64,000 bases of DNA from Pomphorhynchus laevis (GCA_012934845.2 WNNJ02002717.1:1-64000), one strand, 5' to 3'; positions 30,301 through 44,289 are shown, numbered from the stretch's first letter. Numbers and translations are program-made. Notes: a model not told the origin generated them from the letters alone.

Positions 30301-33300
30301 AGGCCTCAAATCCGTGCGGATCTGAGCCACCCCAACCAATCCAGCACGCCGCATTCCGATTGAACCACACTGGGTCATTCACCCCCCCCCCGAAGAATCC
30401 AATCGGTGCGGACGATGTTGGGTAAACGATAGACGAGGAGCTTTAGAAACCTTAGTCTTTGTTCTGGGGGACGTCCTCCGGAGAAGAAGACTAATCCCGA
30501 GATAGCTTAGTTGCCCCAAAGGCGCACCTGGGTTTTCCCGTTCAACGACAGATGCTGGGCCCGTTTCAGAGCCCACCTAGCTCTCTTCAGGATACTTTGA
30601 GTATATCAAGGTCGGCTTTCGCCGACCATTTAACCGAAACGGTGAACCCCAGGTATTTTACTCTACTTGTGAAGGAACGGAGTGGTTCAGAGGCAAATAT
30701 GGAGGAAAGCGCAGAGAGTGCTAGTCTCTTAAGTTTTTGTTTCGTCGCAGGAGAGCCATGAAAGAATACCACCTGCGATTTGGCGGAGTTTAGAACAAGG
30801 TTGGAACTAGGCAACTGGTCTTTTAATCTTAAAAAGAAGCGACTGATGTCCGAGACTACGTCTTTGACACTGCGTCCAGAGAACAGGGCAGTAGTGTCAT
30901 TAGCGTACACCACTAGACGTTGTTCGCGTTTAAATATTTTGAAAAGATTGATGGAGGCAGCAAGATATAAGATAGGAGAAAGGGAGCCTTGAGGCACACC
31001 CGTAATAGGTCGAACTGACGCACATGAGAGAAGAGATAACAAAAAGGATGGAGATGCGGTCAAATGCAGCAGAAAAATTAAGGAAAACAGCCACAGCTAG
31101 TTGATGACTATTCTTTCGACAAAACTGATGCACTTCACCCACAGCTGAATGACCCGAGCGACCTTAGACGAAGCCATGGAAACTTGGTGGGATTAAATTT
31201 CGCCTACTCATATGATCGCGGATTCTACGCGCAAGGGCTTTTTCGTAGATCGAGATGAGGGAATTTTGAATTGAAATGGGCCGCAGGTCTTTAGGACAAG
31301 ATACCGAATACTTTTAAGGTATAAAAATTCTCCTGCTAATGTTGATGTCGGCCAAATCAGATAAGGTGGATAATAGCATTGTTATGGCCACCTATGTTCC
31401 TTGTTCGGTTGTCAAAAGGTGACCGACACGAGAAGAGAGTGGAGCAACGGATTTGGAAGTGCCCAGAAGAGGCCCCAAAGCGTTACAAATATCTGTGCAG
31501 ATAAGTCTCAATCCCTGAAATCTCCCTAAGGCGGGATTGTTTCGGTGATTTAGTGGCTAAATAATTATATATGGATAGTGACTCCTTCAAAACTCTAACA
31601 AGGTCAATCCTACCGATCCAACCCAAAGCTTTATCCCTCCAACAAACAAACTTCTCCTTCTTGAATATCTTCCAGAAGGAAGACTGAGAAGGGTTAAGAC
31701 GAGCAATGCTCACCCTATCCCTACTCAGCTGGACCCAGTATCTGGTGCGCCAGTATTCATTCGAGAGGGCTTGTCTGGCGGAAACAGAGAGATTAGGAAG
31801 TTGTAGCATTTTAGCTAGGACCTTGAGTTTTGTCGGAGTGGGACTGAAAATGCAACCTTTATGGGTTGTCGAAAGGAACGCGGTAGCTTGCGAAGAAGTA
31901 GGAATTTAATTCGGTTAAACTATCATTGCCAATTCGGGGAAAGCGTTGTATAGCTAACTGAAAGAATGCCACTCTGATCGGGTCAAAGTGGAATATTCTT
32001 CGAAGCAGCGTATCCTATTCTATCCGCGAACGAATTAGATCATGATAGGTGGACAGAAGTTGTCGCGACTGCTCCGTGCAGAAGGGTTTTAAAACCACCT
32101 CTCGTGGAGCAGTAATAGGTCGAGGAGAGAATTCGTTGATGTGCAATGAAAGGAGGGTGCCGGTGGTTTGTGAATAAGATAACCGTTCTTGGCTCTACGG
32201 AGAGCTGCATTATTCCAGCAACCAGTTCTGTCGTTGAAGTCACATAGTACCATGTCATATCCACCATCGATAATACCATCCAGGAGGTCCCGGTTCTTCT
32301 GAATCTCTCCTGGACGAATGTAGACGTAGGCTAGACTGAGGCGTTTACCGTTCTTAACGAGTGAAACTACTAGACAAGACAGGGCCGGACAAGATTAATT
32401 TAGCAAGATGGGACCTTAAAGAGCATTTAACTAAGGTCAAGAGTTTTTGAGATGAAGAGGATTGAAGTGGGGTTATGTACGGAGTATAGTGGGAATATAC
32501 ATGCTTAGGGATAAATCGAGTAATGTCCTGAAGGAGACGGATAGACCGCGTCTCCTGAAGGACTATAACATCTGCATCTCTACCGGAGAGAAGTCCAAGG
32601 GCAGAAGCACCTCCCGAATTCCACTGAAGGATATTCAGTGAAAAGGCTCAGGTTTACTCACCATTGTGTTAAATTAGTTGGAAGGGGGATTCCAACCTAG
32701 ACAGAGCTAGGTGCAGGAGGGTTACCTCCTGCAACTAGCCCCGTCCAGGGTCGTACCCACAGGGCAATATCTTCATTTCCCTGTGAGGCCTTCATACTTG
32801 GCAGCTTCCCAATCTTTAGGGGTGGAATAGGTCGTGCAGAACCACCCCGCTTTTTGGTTCAGAAGGGTCTTTAATAACTCATCTGGCACTGAAGCCTAAG
32901 TGGGTGTACCCACGAGCGAAGAGACCAGTGGTAGCAAGAAAACCTGAAGCTCACTGATAATTGACTTCCGTTGATTGGCCAGCAGTTGAATAATATCGTT
33001 GTTCGACATGCGTTCTGGTTGAGCTGCTGCAGCAGAATATGATTTTGCAGGAGGCCGGGTAAATCGTTGTTTGTAGGCACGGAACGAAGGACACTTTTTA
33101 GACCAGGTGAGGTGCCCTGCCCTACAGTTGACGCATGCAGCGGGGGATAGACATTTTTGACTTTGGATCAGGTGCGGGCAATCCCCCTTGCCACACCCCC
33201 CACAAGTTAGTGATCGAGAGCAGGAAGACGACCAATGCCCCCAACCATGGCTATTCTGACAGTGAGGTAAGTGAGGGTGTCCTCACTAATCATAACAAAT

Positions 33301-33540
33301 TTTAAATTAAAACCAATAAATGGGTTAATAGCTGCTGAAGCAAGAAGATGCCCATTATCTAATTCAGTTTCTGCAAAGGCTACTGGGAGAGGGTCCCCCC
33401 TTACCCAGTACCTGCCTAATGGTCGATAATTTATATTGTTCCTTGAGCTGCTCAACATAATTTCCAGAAATAAAGGAAGGATAATTCGAGATATTCACAG
33501 TACACTTCAACGGAAATAGGGAAATCGTCCCCAATGAATA
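30301..33540 (-). mobile_element. Non-LTR family 1, copy B (gag-EN-RT, nearly full length, broken)
   Basis: Minus-strand order: gag with zinc knuckles (33458-32871, CGGCGKGDC and CVNCRAGHLTWSKKC), endonuclease (about 32640-32040, frameshifted), linker (31809-31483, FWKIFKKEKFVCW), RT (31142-30587) and C-terminal tail to about 30301. The 3' end abuts copy A directly, and the 5' end faces copy C. Confidence 0.82.
30587..31063 (-). pseudogene. Copy B reverse transcriptase palm and thumb
   Basis: Contains ITGVPQGSLSPILYLAASIN, the catalytic box as YANDTTALF instead of YADD, and KYLGFTVSVKWSAKADLD. Asp-to-Asn in the catalytic box would abolish activity. A following run of ten C (G on the coding strand) near 30382-30391 shifts the frame of the tail. 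Confidence 0.85.
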
Positions 33541-35850
33541 CGGAGAAGTTCTAATGAACTCTAAATGTAACCCCTTTTTGGGCTTTAATCTTTGTTTTAC
33601 ACTTATTGGAAAAGATGAATATACCTATCCTCACTGCAGCCGGTGTCACAAATGGGGACACTGGGCATCCAGCTGCAGTGAGACACTTATATGTGGAGCG
33701 TGTGGTTCGTCTGACTGTGCGGCTCTACCAGGGGCAAGTACCAAACCCGGGTGGGGTAAGTGGCAGGAATGGTAACCTTCCTGCACCTAGCTCTGTCTAG
33801 GTAGGCAATCCCCATCCAACTAATCCATCACAATGCAGAGTACTCGTGAAGCCTTTTTCACTGACTGTCCTTCAGTGGAATTCGGGAGGTGCTTCTGCAT
33901 TTAGACTTTTATCTGGTAGAGATGTAGATGTTATAGTCCTTTAGGAGACGCGGTCTATCCGTCTTCCCCAGGACATTACTCGATTTATCCCAAAACATAT
34001 TCCCAGTATACTCCGTACATAACCCCACCTCACTCCTCTTCATCTCAAGGACTCTTGACCTTAGTAAAGTGCTCCTTAAGGTCCTACCTCTTATTAAACT
34101 ACTTATGTCCAGCCATGTATTGTTTAGTAGTTTCACTCAGTAGGAACGATAAACGCCTCAGTCTAGCCAATGTCTACATCCGTCCAGGGGAGATACACAA
34201 GAACCGTGTCACCCTGGATAGTATTATCGACAGCGGCTACGACATGATACTTGGGGATTTCAACGACAGAACTGGCCGTTGGATCAATGCAGCGCTTCGC
34301 AGAGCTAGGAACGGTTATCTTATTCACAAATCCCCATCCTCTACCTTTCATTGCACATCAACAAATTCTATCCTCGACATGTTACTGCTTCAATCGAGGT
34401 GGCTGTTAAAACCCCTCTGCGCGGAGCAGTCGCGCCAGCAATTGTACACCTGTCATGACCTAATTCGTTGGAGAATTGAGGAAGATATGTTGCTTCGCAG
34501 AAGGTTTCACTTTGATCCAATCAGAGCGGCCTTCTTTCAAGCGGCTATCCAACCCTTTCCCAGAATAGGAAATTAGAGTCTGACCGAATTTAATACCTAC
34601 CGCTTTTCGCAAGATACCGCGATTTTATCGACTACCTATAAACGTCGTATACACAACCCACTCCAACAAAACTAAAGGTCCTAGCGAAACTGCTTAACCT
34701 TCCTAATCTCTCTATTTACGCAAGACAGGCTCTCTCGAATGAATACTGGAGCACTAGATATAGGTTCCAGCTGAGTAAGGATATGACGAGTATTGCTCGC
34801 CTTAGTCCTTCTCTGTCTTCCTTTTGGAAGATTTTCAAGAAGGAGAAGTTTGTTTGCTGGAAGGATAGAGCATTGGGTTGGATAGGGAATGCAGGTCTTG
34901 ATAAAGTTTTGGAGGAGTCACCAGCCCTACAACACTATGGAGCCACTCAATCTCCTCAACCAATCCCGCCTTGGTGTAACTTAGGAGTAAGGATCTATCT
35001 TTTACGGATATCCTTAACTCCTGAGGTCAACTTCCGGGCACCTCCAAATCCGTCACTCCACTTTTTACAGGGGTACCTCAAGGATCCATACTTTCTCCTA
35101 TCTTTTATCTAGCTGCCTCCATTAATCTATTCAAAACATTTAAACGCGAACAACGTCTTGTGGTGTATGCTGATGATTCTTTTTAAGATTAAAAGACCAG
35201 CTACCCATATCCAACCTTATTTTAACTCCGCCAAATCGCAGGCGGTTGTCTTTCATGGCACCCCTGCAACAAAGCAGAAACTTAAGAGATTAGCACTCTC
35301 TGCGCTATCCTCCATATTTGCCTCTGAACCCATCCCCACCTTCACAAGTCGAGTAAAATACCTGGGGTTCACCGTTAACGGTGAACTGGTCGGCGAAAGC
35401 TGACCTAGATATACTCAAACGTATCCTGAAGAAAGCTAGGTGGGCCCTGAAACAGGCTCAGCATTTGTCATTGAAAGGGAAAACCCAGGTGCGCCTTTGG
35501 GGCACTTGGGCTATCTCGGGATTAGTATTCTTCTCAAGAGAACGTCCCTCAGAGCAAAGGCTAAGGTTTCTTAAGCTCCTCGTCTCTCATTTACCCAGCA
35601 TAGTCCGCGCCGATTTGATTCTTCGGGGGGGGGTGAGAAACCCCGGTTGGTTCAGTCGGAAAGCGGCGTGTTGGATCGGTTGACGGGCTCAGATCCCCCT
35701 GGATCTGTGGCCGTAGTTTGGAAGTTGAATACGGAAGAAAATGACCGATTGAATTGACTAACTGTTTTTTTAGTGACTGTTTTTCTGTTTTGCATGTTTC
35801 TCCTCGATTTTTGTATTAAAGAAAATCTTTATTATTATAAAATTCAAAAA
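33541..35850 (+). mobile_element. Non-LTR family 1, copy C (gag-EN-RT, internally deleted)
   Basis: Gag fragment 33554-33775 (NPFLGFNLCFTLIG, CSRCHKWGHWASSC, CGACGSSDC), then endonuclease 33865-34576 (LGDFNDRTGRWINAALRRAR; GDFN intact), linker 34600-35000, and RT from about 35050 with YADD at 35166-35177. About 90 bp after YADD are missing. RT continues at 35220-35683 and the tail ends near 35850 with AAAATCTTTATTATTA. Confidence 0.85.
34055..34576 (+). pseudogene. Copy C APE-type endonuclease domain
   Basis: A 173-codon frame with VYIRPGEIHKN, MILGDFNDRTGRW, LRRARNGYLIH, NSILDMLL and LRRRFHFDPI. This is the best preserved endonuclease of the family in the window. The N-terminal QWNSGGASA and the E-T motif lie in another frame at 33870-33960. 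Confidence 0.8.
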
Positions 35851-36009
35851 CAAGGTGTTAAGCGATTTTACAGCATTTTTTCCGTTACGTATCGTACCGC
35901 TACCTTTTTCAATTGAAAATCACTTTGAATCGAAAAAATGTTAATGTCGGAGCTTTCAAAGGAATTCAAAACAACACTCGATTTTCCAACATTTTCGATG
36001 GAAAAAATC

Positions 36010-38325
36010 AATCGGTAAGAATCAAGATAATCCAAAGGTCAAGGTAAGTGATTTGTTTTCTTCTGGTTCTATCATTAAGCAAGGGAAACTACTTTCTGTA
36101 CCTAAACTAACGAATCTAATAAGTATCAAATTCACCAAACCGATTCAGAGAAACAACATTTTTAACGTCTTCCTGAAACGAAAAGAAACTTCGCTTTTCG
36201 TCTAGAAGGGCGAGTAATTTTATAATTAAATACGACGAGGCAGAAGTTCAGGTTTCTTCTGTACTCCCGATCTTGCTCGTTACTACCTGGAGTACTTCAA
36301 TAGTAATTTTTCTAACCATGGGATAATTCTATATAAGCCGATTCAAGCGTCGCTAAAGATTAACAATATTCCGACTTTCATGTCGGACGAGGATATTCGT
36401 GATTTGAAGGAGATTATAAGATTAACAATATTAGAATTATCACTAGAAAGAGAGGATTGCCAATTCTAGTAGCATTCTGCTCTGCTTCGGTCGACGTGGC
36501 TGAGTGTCTTGCCCACTCAAAGTGCAATCCTTTCCTAGATATCAATTTGGTTTTCAACCTAAAAGATACGGACTTAATGACTTACCCACTGTAACGTCTG
36601 CCGCAGTTGGATCACTGGAAACCAGAGTGTTCTCTTCCCCAGTCGTGGGGGTTTGTGGCTCCCCGGAAAATCACTCGGATAAATGTGATAACGCCACTGT
36701 TCAAACTGTGGTGGTGATCACCCTGCCTGGGCAAGGAAGTGCTTCTTCCTCAAGGAATACAAGAAACGGCACATGGTTGCACAGACAAAGGCATCCACTT
36801 TCTCCGGGGCATGTTCTGGCAATAATAACCCCAAGATGTCTGACGAAGATATCACATGCCTAATGGATGCCAAACATCAAGAGTCCTTGGGGAAGCTGAT
36901 AGAGTTAGCAAAAATCTCATATCTAAGACTAAGGACCCTCATAGTAATCCTTCAACAGCACTTAAAGCTAAAAACGTTCCCAAGTCAAAGAAGCGTAATG
37001 GTTCGACGCAAAGCATACAGTCCATAAAACTGGCTAGGATGGCCAATAACTACAGCCTCAAGTTGGGAAATTAAGATAATGCCCGTGGGCAAGTGTCTTC
37101 ATCTGTCGTGACGGGATGTGGAGAGGGCGACCTCTCTGCCTATGGTTGCGACTAAGGTGAGGCATCCTACTCCAGCTAACAACACAATGCAAAGTAATCC
37201 AGAGCATTTTTCACTGAATATCCTTCAGTGGAATTCGGGAGGTGCTTCCGCCCTTAGCCTTTTATCTGGTAGAGATGCAGATGTTATAATCCTTAAAAAG
37301 ACACGGCATATCCATCTCTTTCATGACATTACTTGATTTATTCCAAAGCACATATATACCAACTTTACTCCGTACATAACCCCACATCATTCCTCTTCAT
37401 CTCAAGGTCTATTAACCCTAGTGAAGAGCTCATTAAGATCTTCCCTCCTGTTAAACCACTCTTGTCCAGCCCTGTCTTGTTTAGCTATATCACCCTGTAA
37501 AAACGGTAAACACATCAGTATAGCCTATATCTACATCCGTCCAGGGGAGATTCACAAGAACCGCGACCTCCTGGATCGTATTTTGAGAAGTGACTATGAA
37601 ATGTTACTTGGTGATTTCAACGACATAACTGGTCGTTGAATTAACGCAACACTCCACAGAGCCAGGAACGACTATCTTATTCACAAACAACCGTCCCCCA
37701 CCTTTCATTGTTCAACAACTAATTCTCTCCTTGACATATTACAGCTTCATAAGATGTGGTTGATGAAACCTTTCTGTACGAAGCAGTCGCGCCAACAACA
37801 AACCACATAGCATGACCTAATTCGTTGACAGGTAAAGAAAGATACGTTGCTTAGAAGGAGGTTTCACTTTGATCCCATCATAGTGGCCTTATTTCATGCA
37901 GCTATCCAACTCTTCCCCGGAATTGGTAATGAGAGTTTGACCGAACTTAATGCCTACCTATCTTTGCAAGCTACCGCGTTCCTCTCGACCACCTATAGAG
38001 GTCGTATTCACAATCCCACTCCAACAAAACTCAAGGTAATAGCTAAAATGCTACACCTTCCCAATCTATCTGTTTCCGCCAGACAGGCCATCTCGAATAA
38101 ATACTGGAGCTCTAGATATAGGTTCCAGCTGAGCAGAGATAGGGTGAGCTTTGCTCTCCTTAAATGTTCTCAGTCTTCCTTCTGAAAGATATTCAAGAAA
38201 GAGAAGTTTGTCGGATGGAAGGATAGATCATTAGGTTGGATTGGTAGCATAGGCCTTGATAAAGTTTTGGAGGAGTCACTATCCCAACATAATTATGGAG
38301 CCACTAAATCGACGATTATATATAT
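36010..38325 (+). mobile_element. Non-LTR family 1, copy D (gag-EN-linker, no RT)
   Basis: Gag N-terminal part (36230-36480, LKINNIPTFMSDEDI), knuckle region 36480-36780 (frameshifted), coiled Lys/Gln-rich segment to 37074, endonuclease 37180-37840 (LQWNSGGASAL, VYIRPGEIHKN-like, MLLGDFNDITGR followed by a stop), and linker 37847-38185. It breaks off near 38325 before the RT. Confidence 0.78.
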
Positions 38326-41252
38326 TTGTAGTTTCAGAGGAAACCATATATATATTAGAGTTGGTTAAATCGCGGGCTTGGATCTTAATTCGATTCGACA
38401 ATATCTTAGATAAATTTTTTTACAAGCAAGATAAATTTCATGAAAGGAATTGAATCCTTAGTAGCGGATCTAGGCCGAGGACGGGCATATTTATACGTTT
38501 TTAAGAATTATCACTGTAAAACAGTACTAGAATAAAGATAAAATGTCTTTAGGCGTAACTACCTCTTTATCAAGCGTCAAATTTTTCTTTGACCAAACAT
38601 TTTAAACGATAATATACGCGGTAAAAATAATAACACGCTATATTATAAATAATATTTAATATTATTTGATATTAAATAATGTTTAGAACGTTAAAAGAAA
38701 TATAAATGCTAATATATTTTATGGCAAGTTTTATAACTAAACATAAAAATAAATGTGTCATTTATACGGATTTTTATTTGTTAAGTTATCTGCTAATTAT
38801 AAATTAAAGACATAACACTTGAAAAGGACTATTGCAATAGTCGAAAATTTGTGAACAATAATTTATTTTTCTATTCCTCTCGATGTTTAAACGCCCTGAA
38901 CAATATAGAGAATATAAAAACTTACACAATTGTCAAAATATCTTAATTTGTATTGTATGCTATTGTACATATTTCATATATAACGTTGTGTGATAGGAAG
39001 ATACCACATCAGATATAATTGAACAAAATATTATTGTTGAATATTTAATAATAATAATCAAAAACGATAAAACTTTATTTTTTAATGAAAATAAGCATTT
39101 TCTCTGATTATTCTAGCAGAAGTTAGCAAAATATTAAAAATGAATTTATTCAATTATACAAAATTGAATGAGCAGCTGAACAATCAAAAAATTTATTTTA
39201 GCAAAATCAAAAAGGGGGTTTAAACACCTAAACAATTTAAGAGCACATCGAACGTATCATTGGGCAATAAATGGAAAACTTTTTATTAGTAAAAAATTAA
39301 AATTTTATTGCCTAAAATCATTACCATAATCGTTGATAAAATGATCCTTATCAGAAATACGAAAATGCAATACGACAAAGAAGATAATTCACTCGGTTTG
39401 TAATCAAAGTAAAGTAAGCAAAGTAAATTTATAAATTTTAATAATCAATTTTAATCAATTAATTTCATCTACCAGATATTCGGTTAGTTGGAAGCTGTAA
39501 GAATATAACTATTAAATGTATAAATATAGCAATATCATTAATAATCTAAACAAATATTAAATAATTATTAAAAATTAAAAATCTGATTGAATATATCGTC
39601 AATAAGAATTAATTTATATATTCTAATTATTCAAATAGCAATCTGATCATACGAAAGTACAACACAGGTATTGCAGTATGGATCAATATATCAAACTCAA
39701 TTATAAAAAACTGTACAGATATTATCACTAGAATTATAATGTAATCACTTAAATACATATAAACATGTTAAAATATATATGTTATATCTTTAAAGTAAAA
39801 AATTAAAAAGAATCTAATTTATGCTGAATTAATTATTAAAGAAATTAATAATGTTATAAACAAATTTGTACATCTTCACTATATCAATCTCTCATAATTT
39901 GATATATAATATTATTAAACACAGATATGTATAGAGTAGTATACATATGCAAAAAAAAAACGAAAAATTAGTTATTGATCAACAGCAAATCTTACTTCTG
40001 TGTTGATATTTATGAAAGCGACGAAGTTCATCAGCTTTTGTAAAATTTCGATTGAATATGTTAGCGAATTGTAAAGTGAAGATTTACATTCATTTAAAAA
40101 AAAACAGTTTCCTTACAGTGTAATCAAATTCGGCAATGCTCATTTAAATACATTTATGTATAATCAAGTTCTTTTACTAATACAGGTATGTACAACAATT
40201 TATCTAGTATGTATTATGTTACCTTGGAGTATCTTCATACACTGATGAATTTAGCTCAACGCTTCATCTATCTTTGACAGATTGTAGATTTTCATACAAT
40301 AGCGGCTGTTTAATGCATGTAGGGTAGCAATTAAAGAAACTGTGTCTTTCTGATTAAATTATTAATGTAAATGCATACACGAAATGTGATTTTACAGCAT
40401 GTGATTTTTATAAATTGTGCTTAGAGTATACTCTCGTATTATTTAATGTTCATAAAATGAGGTCAATAAACTGAAGACAATTTCTTGCTCGAAATGTATG
40501 CTTCATCTTATAACAGAAACATAAATAATCAATGACTGTGAACGTATAGGTTGATCCATGCACGTTCGCGAATATATTTTGTCGTTAAAAATTATGTAAT
40601 TCATATCAAAACATTTGTCTCTGAGTACAGAGTTTGGAAGCAAAAAAATCAAAAATAGTCAACGAACAAAGTTAAAAATCCAGCATTTGATAGCAATGTT
40701 TTCTTTAGTTAAAATTCAGCATCAAAGTAACCATATTAAAACAGAAAAAGAATGGTAAGTTTATGGTCGAAGAGACAGAAGGAAAAGTTTTAAAAAATAC
40801 ACTCGACAGATACTCGAAATTTTAACAGAACAGCTTTTACAACATCAGATAGTAAAAGTATGCAAGTTGATAAATGTTACGACTATATAATAAATCGATA
40901 TCATCTCAATAATTTTATCATAAAATGTGTCATTTCTATATAATACAGATTTGGTTTTATATGGATATTGGAATATTATATAGCTATAGATAACTCCGTT
41001 ATATATTATTGTTAATACTCGGGAATGTTTCGAGAAAAAAAACAAATTCTTTTGACCCAAATGTAATATTATTCAATACAGTTTTATGTGTAATAATTTG
41101 TTTTTATTTTTTTGTTATATGAAACTTAGTGTTGATCCTACATGATCACAAGTTAAAGGAGTTAGGACTATTTAATTGTAACAATAACTCTAAAATATCT
41201 GTAATAAATTGGTCAACCAAACGACAAACCGTCCATATACTCAGTATGAGAA
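38326..41252. other. AT-rich intergenic sequence
   Basis: About 2.9 kb of A/T-rich DNA with short chance ORFs only. No repeat family, exon chain or RNA gene recognised. Confidence 0.5.
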
Positions 41253-41716
41253 CAAATTTTGTACAATATAAAGAACCTAAGTGATGGACATACAATGTGA
41301 CAGTGACATTATAATATTAATTAAAAATTATACAATTATTTATATAATTACATTATCTTTAATTTGTTTAAAGATTCGGTATTATTTGCATGTTTATTAT
41401 AGGAAACTAAGAGGTGATCGATTTTTAAAGACAATCTGAATACAATAATTGTTTGTTAGAAATCTGCGAATCAGAAAAAAATAAGTGATTCCTAGTTAAA
41501 GTTTATTTCTAAAAATTCTATCAGTGCCTTATGATGCATTACAAATTTAAAATTTTTTAATTTGAAACTTTTTAATTATTTTAAATTTTTAAATATATAA
41601 GTCTGTACATTATTGTACATTATTATAGTCTGTAAATAATTTGATTAAATCATGTATATTTTGTACAATATAAAAAACCTAACGTGATGGACATACGATG
41701 TGATAGTGAAATTTTA
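41253..41716 (+). repeat. Direct repeat before the canonical PLE (possible pLTR remnant)
   Basis: 41253-41312 and 41657-41716 share TTGTACAATATAAAGAACCT then GTGATGGACATAC, about 400 bp apart, just upstream of the RT remnant. PLEs often begin with tandem terminal repeats (pseudo-LTRs), which fits this position. Confidence 0.55.
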
Positions 41717-43255
41717 GCGTACAATTTACCAGAAGAATCTTTATGTGATATAGCATCATTTGATCTCTTGGCTCGTAACACAGGAGCTAAAGGTGAAATG
41801 AACCCTTAGTAATGAACAAATGATTGCCTCAAAACTCTCAAACACGACAATGAATTAGCAATTTGTCTGTCTGATAAGGGTAAAGCTTTGATTGCTCTTG
41901 ATACCAAAGACTACATAAACGACGGGGAAAGGTTATCAAGCAGGGATAAATTTAGTAAAATTACTAACGATCCGACAAGAATAACGAATTAGCTATCAAC
42001 AAACTATTACTACGATTAAAATCTCAAGGCAACTTAGATGAAGCCGCATACAAGACGCTATTATCAGATAACACTTCGATTGGTATCCTGCATATCCTAC
42101 CTAAGATACATAAACCGAAATTGGAAATGAGACAAGTAATCGCATCATATAAATGTTTTCACCACACGCTGGCAAAAAACATTAACAAACTCATTTTACA
42201 GTATAAACCTGAGAGCCATTCTTTTATAAAAAACGGACAAGATTTTTCAAACATAGTAAGAACTCTTAACCTAACCGGATACTAGTTTGCTACATCCGAC
42301 GTAATCTCGCTATTTACAAATGTCCCATTACAAAAGGATATCAATATAGCAGCACAATTACTTAGCGACAAGTATAATGGGCCAAAACTACAACGAAAAT
42401 ATTGAGTTAATTTGATAGAATGGTGTACAAGCAAATCTGCATTCTATTTCAATAACAATATTTACACGCAGATTGATGGTGTAGCTATGGGATCTCCATT
42501 AGGTCTTCCACTTGCTGATCTGTATATGACAAAATGGGAGTGTGATATATACAATAAATTACAAAGCTTGAAGCATTTGCATATATATGTCGACGACGTC
42601 TTAGCCGTGTTTGATACAGACCCTAAAACAATAGGTATCGAGTAAATACTTAACGAAAATTACAAGGCAATGCAGTGGAAAGTTAATTTCGAAGACACCG
42701 AAAAACGTAATAAATTTTCTAGATGCTAAAGTATTAAGACGTAATAAAGTTATCTTAACAGACGTTTTTAGGAAACCTAATATCCCGCATGTGCTTTATC
42801 ATTGGATCACGCATATCCCGGAGGGATACAAAATTTCAGCGGCCAGTTCATTGTATATAAGAACCTTAACAGTATGCAGTAACAGGGAATACAGACAAAA
42901 AGAGTAGAAAGAGAATAAATACATATTAAGGGATTGCCAATATCCGGAATGGGCGATTTAGCCGCCATTAACAATTGCGATTAAGGCAAGACAGGTGTTT
43001 AGAACATCGAAGGCACAACCAGATACGAAATACACAAAATCAACGTTCATCAGTAATAATTTAACGAGACGATTGTCGAAATTAAGTTCAAAATTCAAGT
43101 ACAACATAAAAGTGTACCATAAAACTAATGCTAGACCTAGCGGCTTATTCAAAAGTAAACCAGTAACAACATCACAATGCGTAATATATGCCATTCCTTG
43201 TGCAGCTTGTAAGAAGTCTTATGTAGGACAAACTAAACCAGGTTTAGTTTAGTTA
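41690..43255 (+). mobile_element. Canonical Penelope-like element remnant (RT then GIY-YIG)
   Basis: Decayed RT N-terminus near 41865-41990 (LSDKGKALIALDTKDY), then SLFTNVPLQKDI (42308), DGVAMGSPLGLPLADLYM (42473) and catalytic YVDD at 42586-42597. A C-terminal segment at 42995-43252 ends VIYAIPCAACKKSYVGQT, the start of a GIY-YIG domain, which is then truncated. EN after RT is the canonical Penelope order, unlike the element at 18.4-21.2 kb. Many stops. Confidence 0.85.
42412..42645 (+). pseudogene. RT palm fragment of the canonical PLE
   Basis: A 77-codon frame with FYFNNNIYTQIDGVAMGSPL and HIYVDDVLAVF. The stop at 42643 and further frame changes downstream break the protein. Confidence 0.85.
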
Positions 43256-43684
43256 ATGGACAATATATATGCCATAGGGACGTGTAGAATTAAGAAATAT
43301 CAGATTTGTCGGGAGAAGATAATATGGATTAAAAGGACCTGTTCAAATGTGCGAAGAAGGAATATGAGTTAATGTCGACGAAAAGGCAGTTTCATTCTAG
43401 TTGCCCATGCGAATCATATGCTCGGAGACCATCATTAGTGCAATATCTGGTAAGGGGTAAGTGACTGGATCGTAGAGTTAGAAAAGATATATTGACAGAG
43501 TTGTAGAAAGAATATTTGAGGTAGGATAGTAGTCGGATGCACGGGAACAAAAAAAACAAGAAATAGTAAGCGCATAGGGATGAGTTGAGAAATGCTGTGC
43601 AATTGAGAAGTAATAGATGTCCAGAAATATGATCAAAGCGTCGGAGGCGTAATAAGATACGAGCGGCTGTGTGAATAACGAATT

Positions 43685-44110
43685 CTAGATGGTATAGTAA
43701 ACATTTAGTTGAGTTGTCCTGTAGGCTAAGACAATAATCCAGTTGCGGTAAGAGTGGTTAGGAAATAAGTTGTCTGCATATTGTGGATTAACTATTCTAC
43801 GAATACGTCGAATGTCACAGAGAAGTAAGCAAGAACGGATATTTTCGTGGACAAAGGGTAAAAGAGAAAGATTGTTATCAAAATAAACACTAAGAAATTT
43901 CAAATTATCAACGATAGGGAGAGGTTTATCGTCAAGAAGTACAGGGAAGAAAGAAATATCACCTTTAGTGGGAGTCAATCATAATACGCTAGATTTTCCG
44001 TAGCTGATGATTATCTGAATAGAATTAAGGTAATTGACAACTGCAATTAAGCATTCGGTGGAGCCCAATGCAAGATCACTTATATTGGGTGCAAAAAGTA
44101 GCATCGGTGC
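43685..44110 (-). pseudogene. Non-LTR RT thumb fragment (distinct family)
   Basis: On the minus strand, FAPNISDLALG near 44095 resembles a decayed Y-A-D-D-x-x-[IL] box. It is followed after one stop by PIVDNLKFLSVYFDNNL (normally KYLGVxFDxxL) and LLLCDIRRIRRI. This is the typical end of a Jockey/CR1-like RT, not similar enough to families 1 or 2 to assign. Confidence 0.55.
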
Positions 44111-44289
44111 TTCGAAGGGAAACTCATTAATGCAAATTTAAGTTAAAATAAATGCAATTAACGAGGTAAGTAGAGTTTTTCTTCAAATTTGGTCTCAAGC
44201 ATGGAGGGAGAACTCCCCTGTGCAAAAATTGGTAAATTGAGTCTGCATAAAACTCTTTGAACCTTTTGAAAAGCAGAATATATTCAATA

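Noticed and set aside
30552-30992. Plus-strand frames across copy B
   Set aside because: They are antisense to the minus-strand RT of copy B. Similar shadows occur at 46183-46392, 49935-50129 and 55709-55903.
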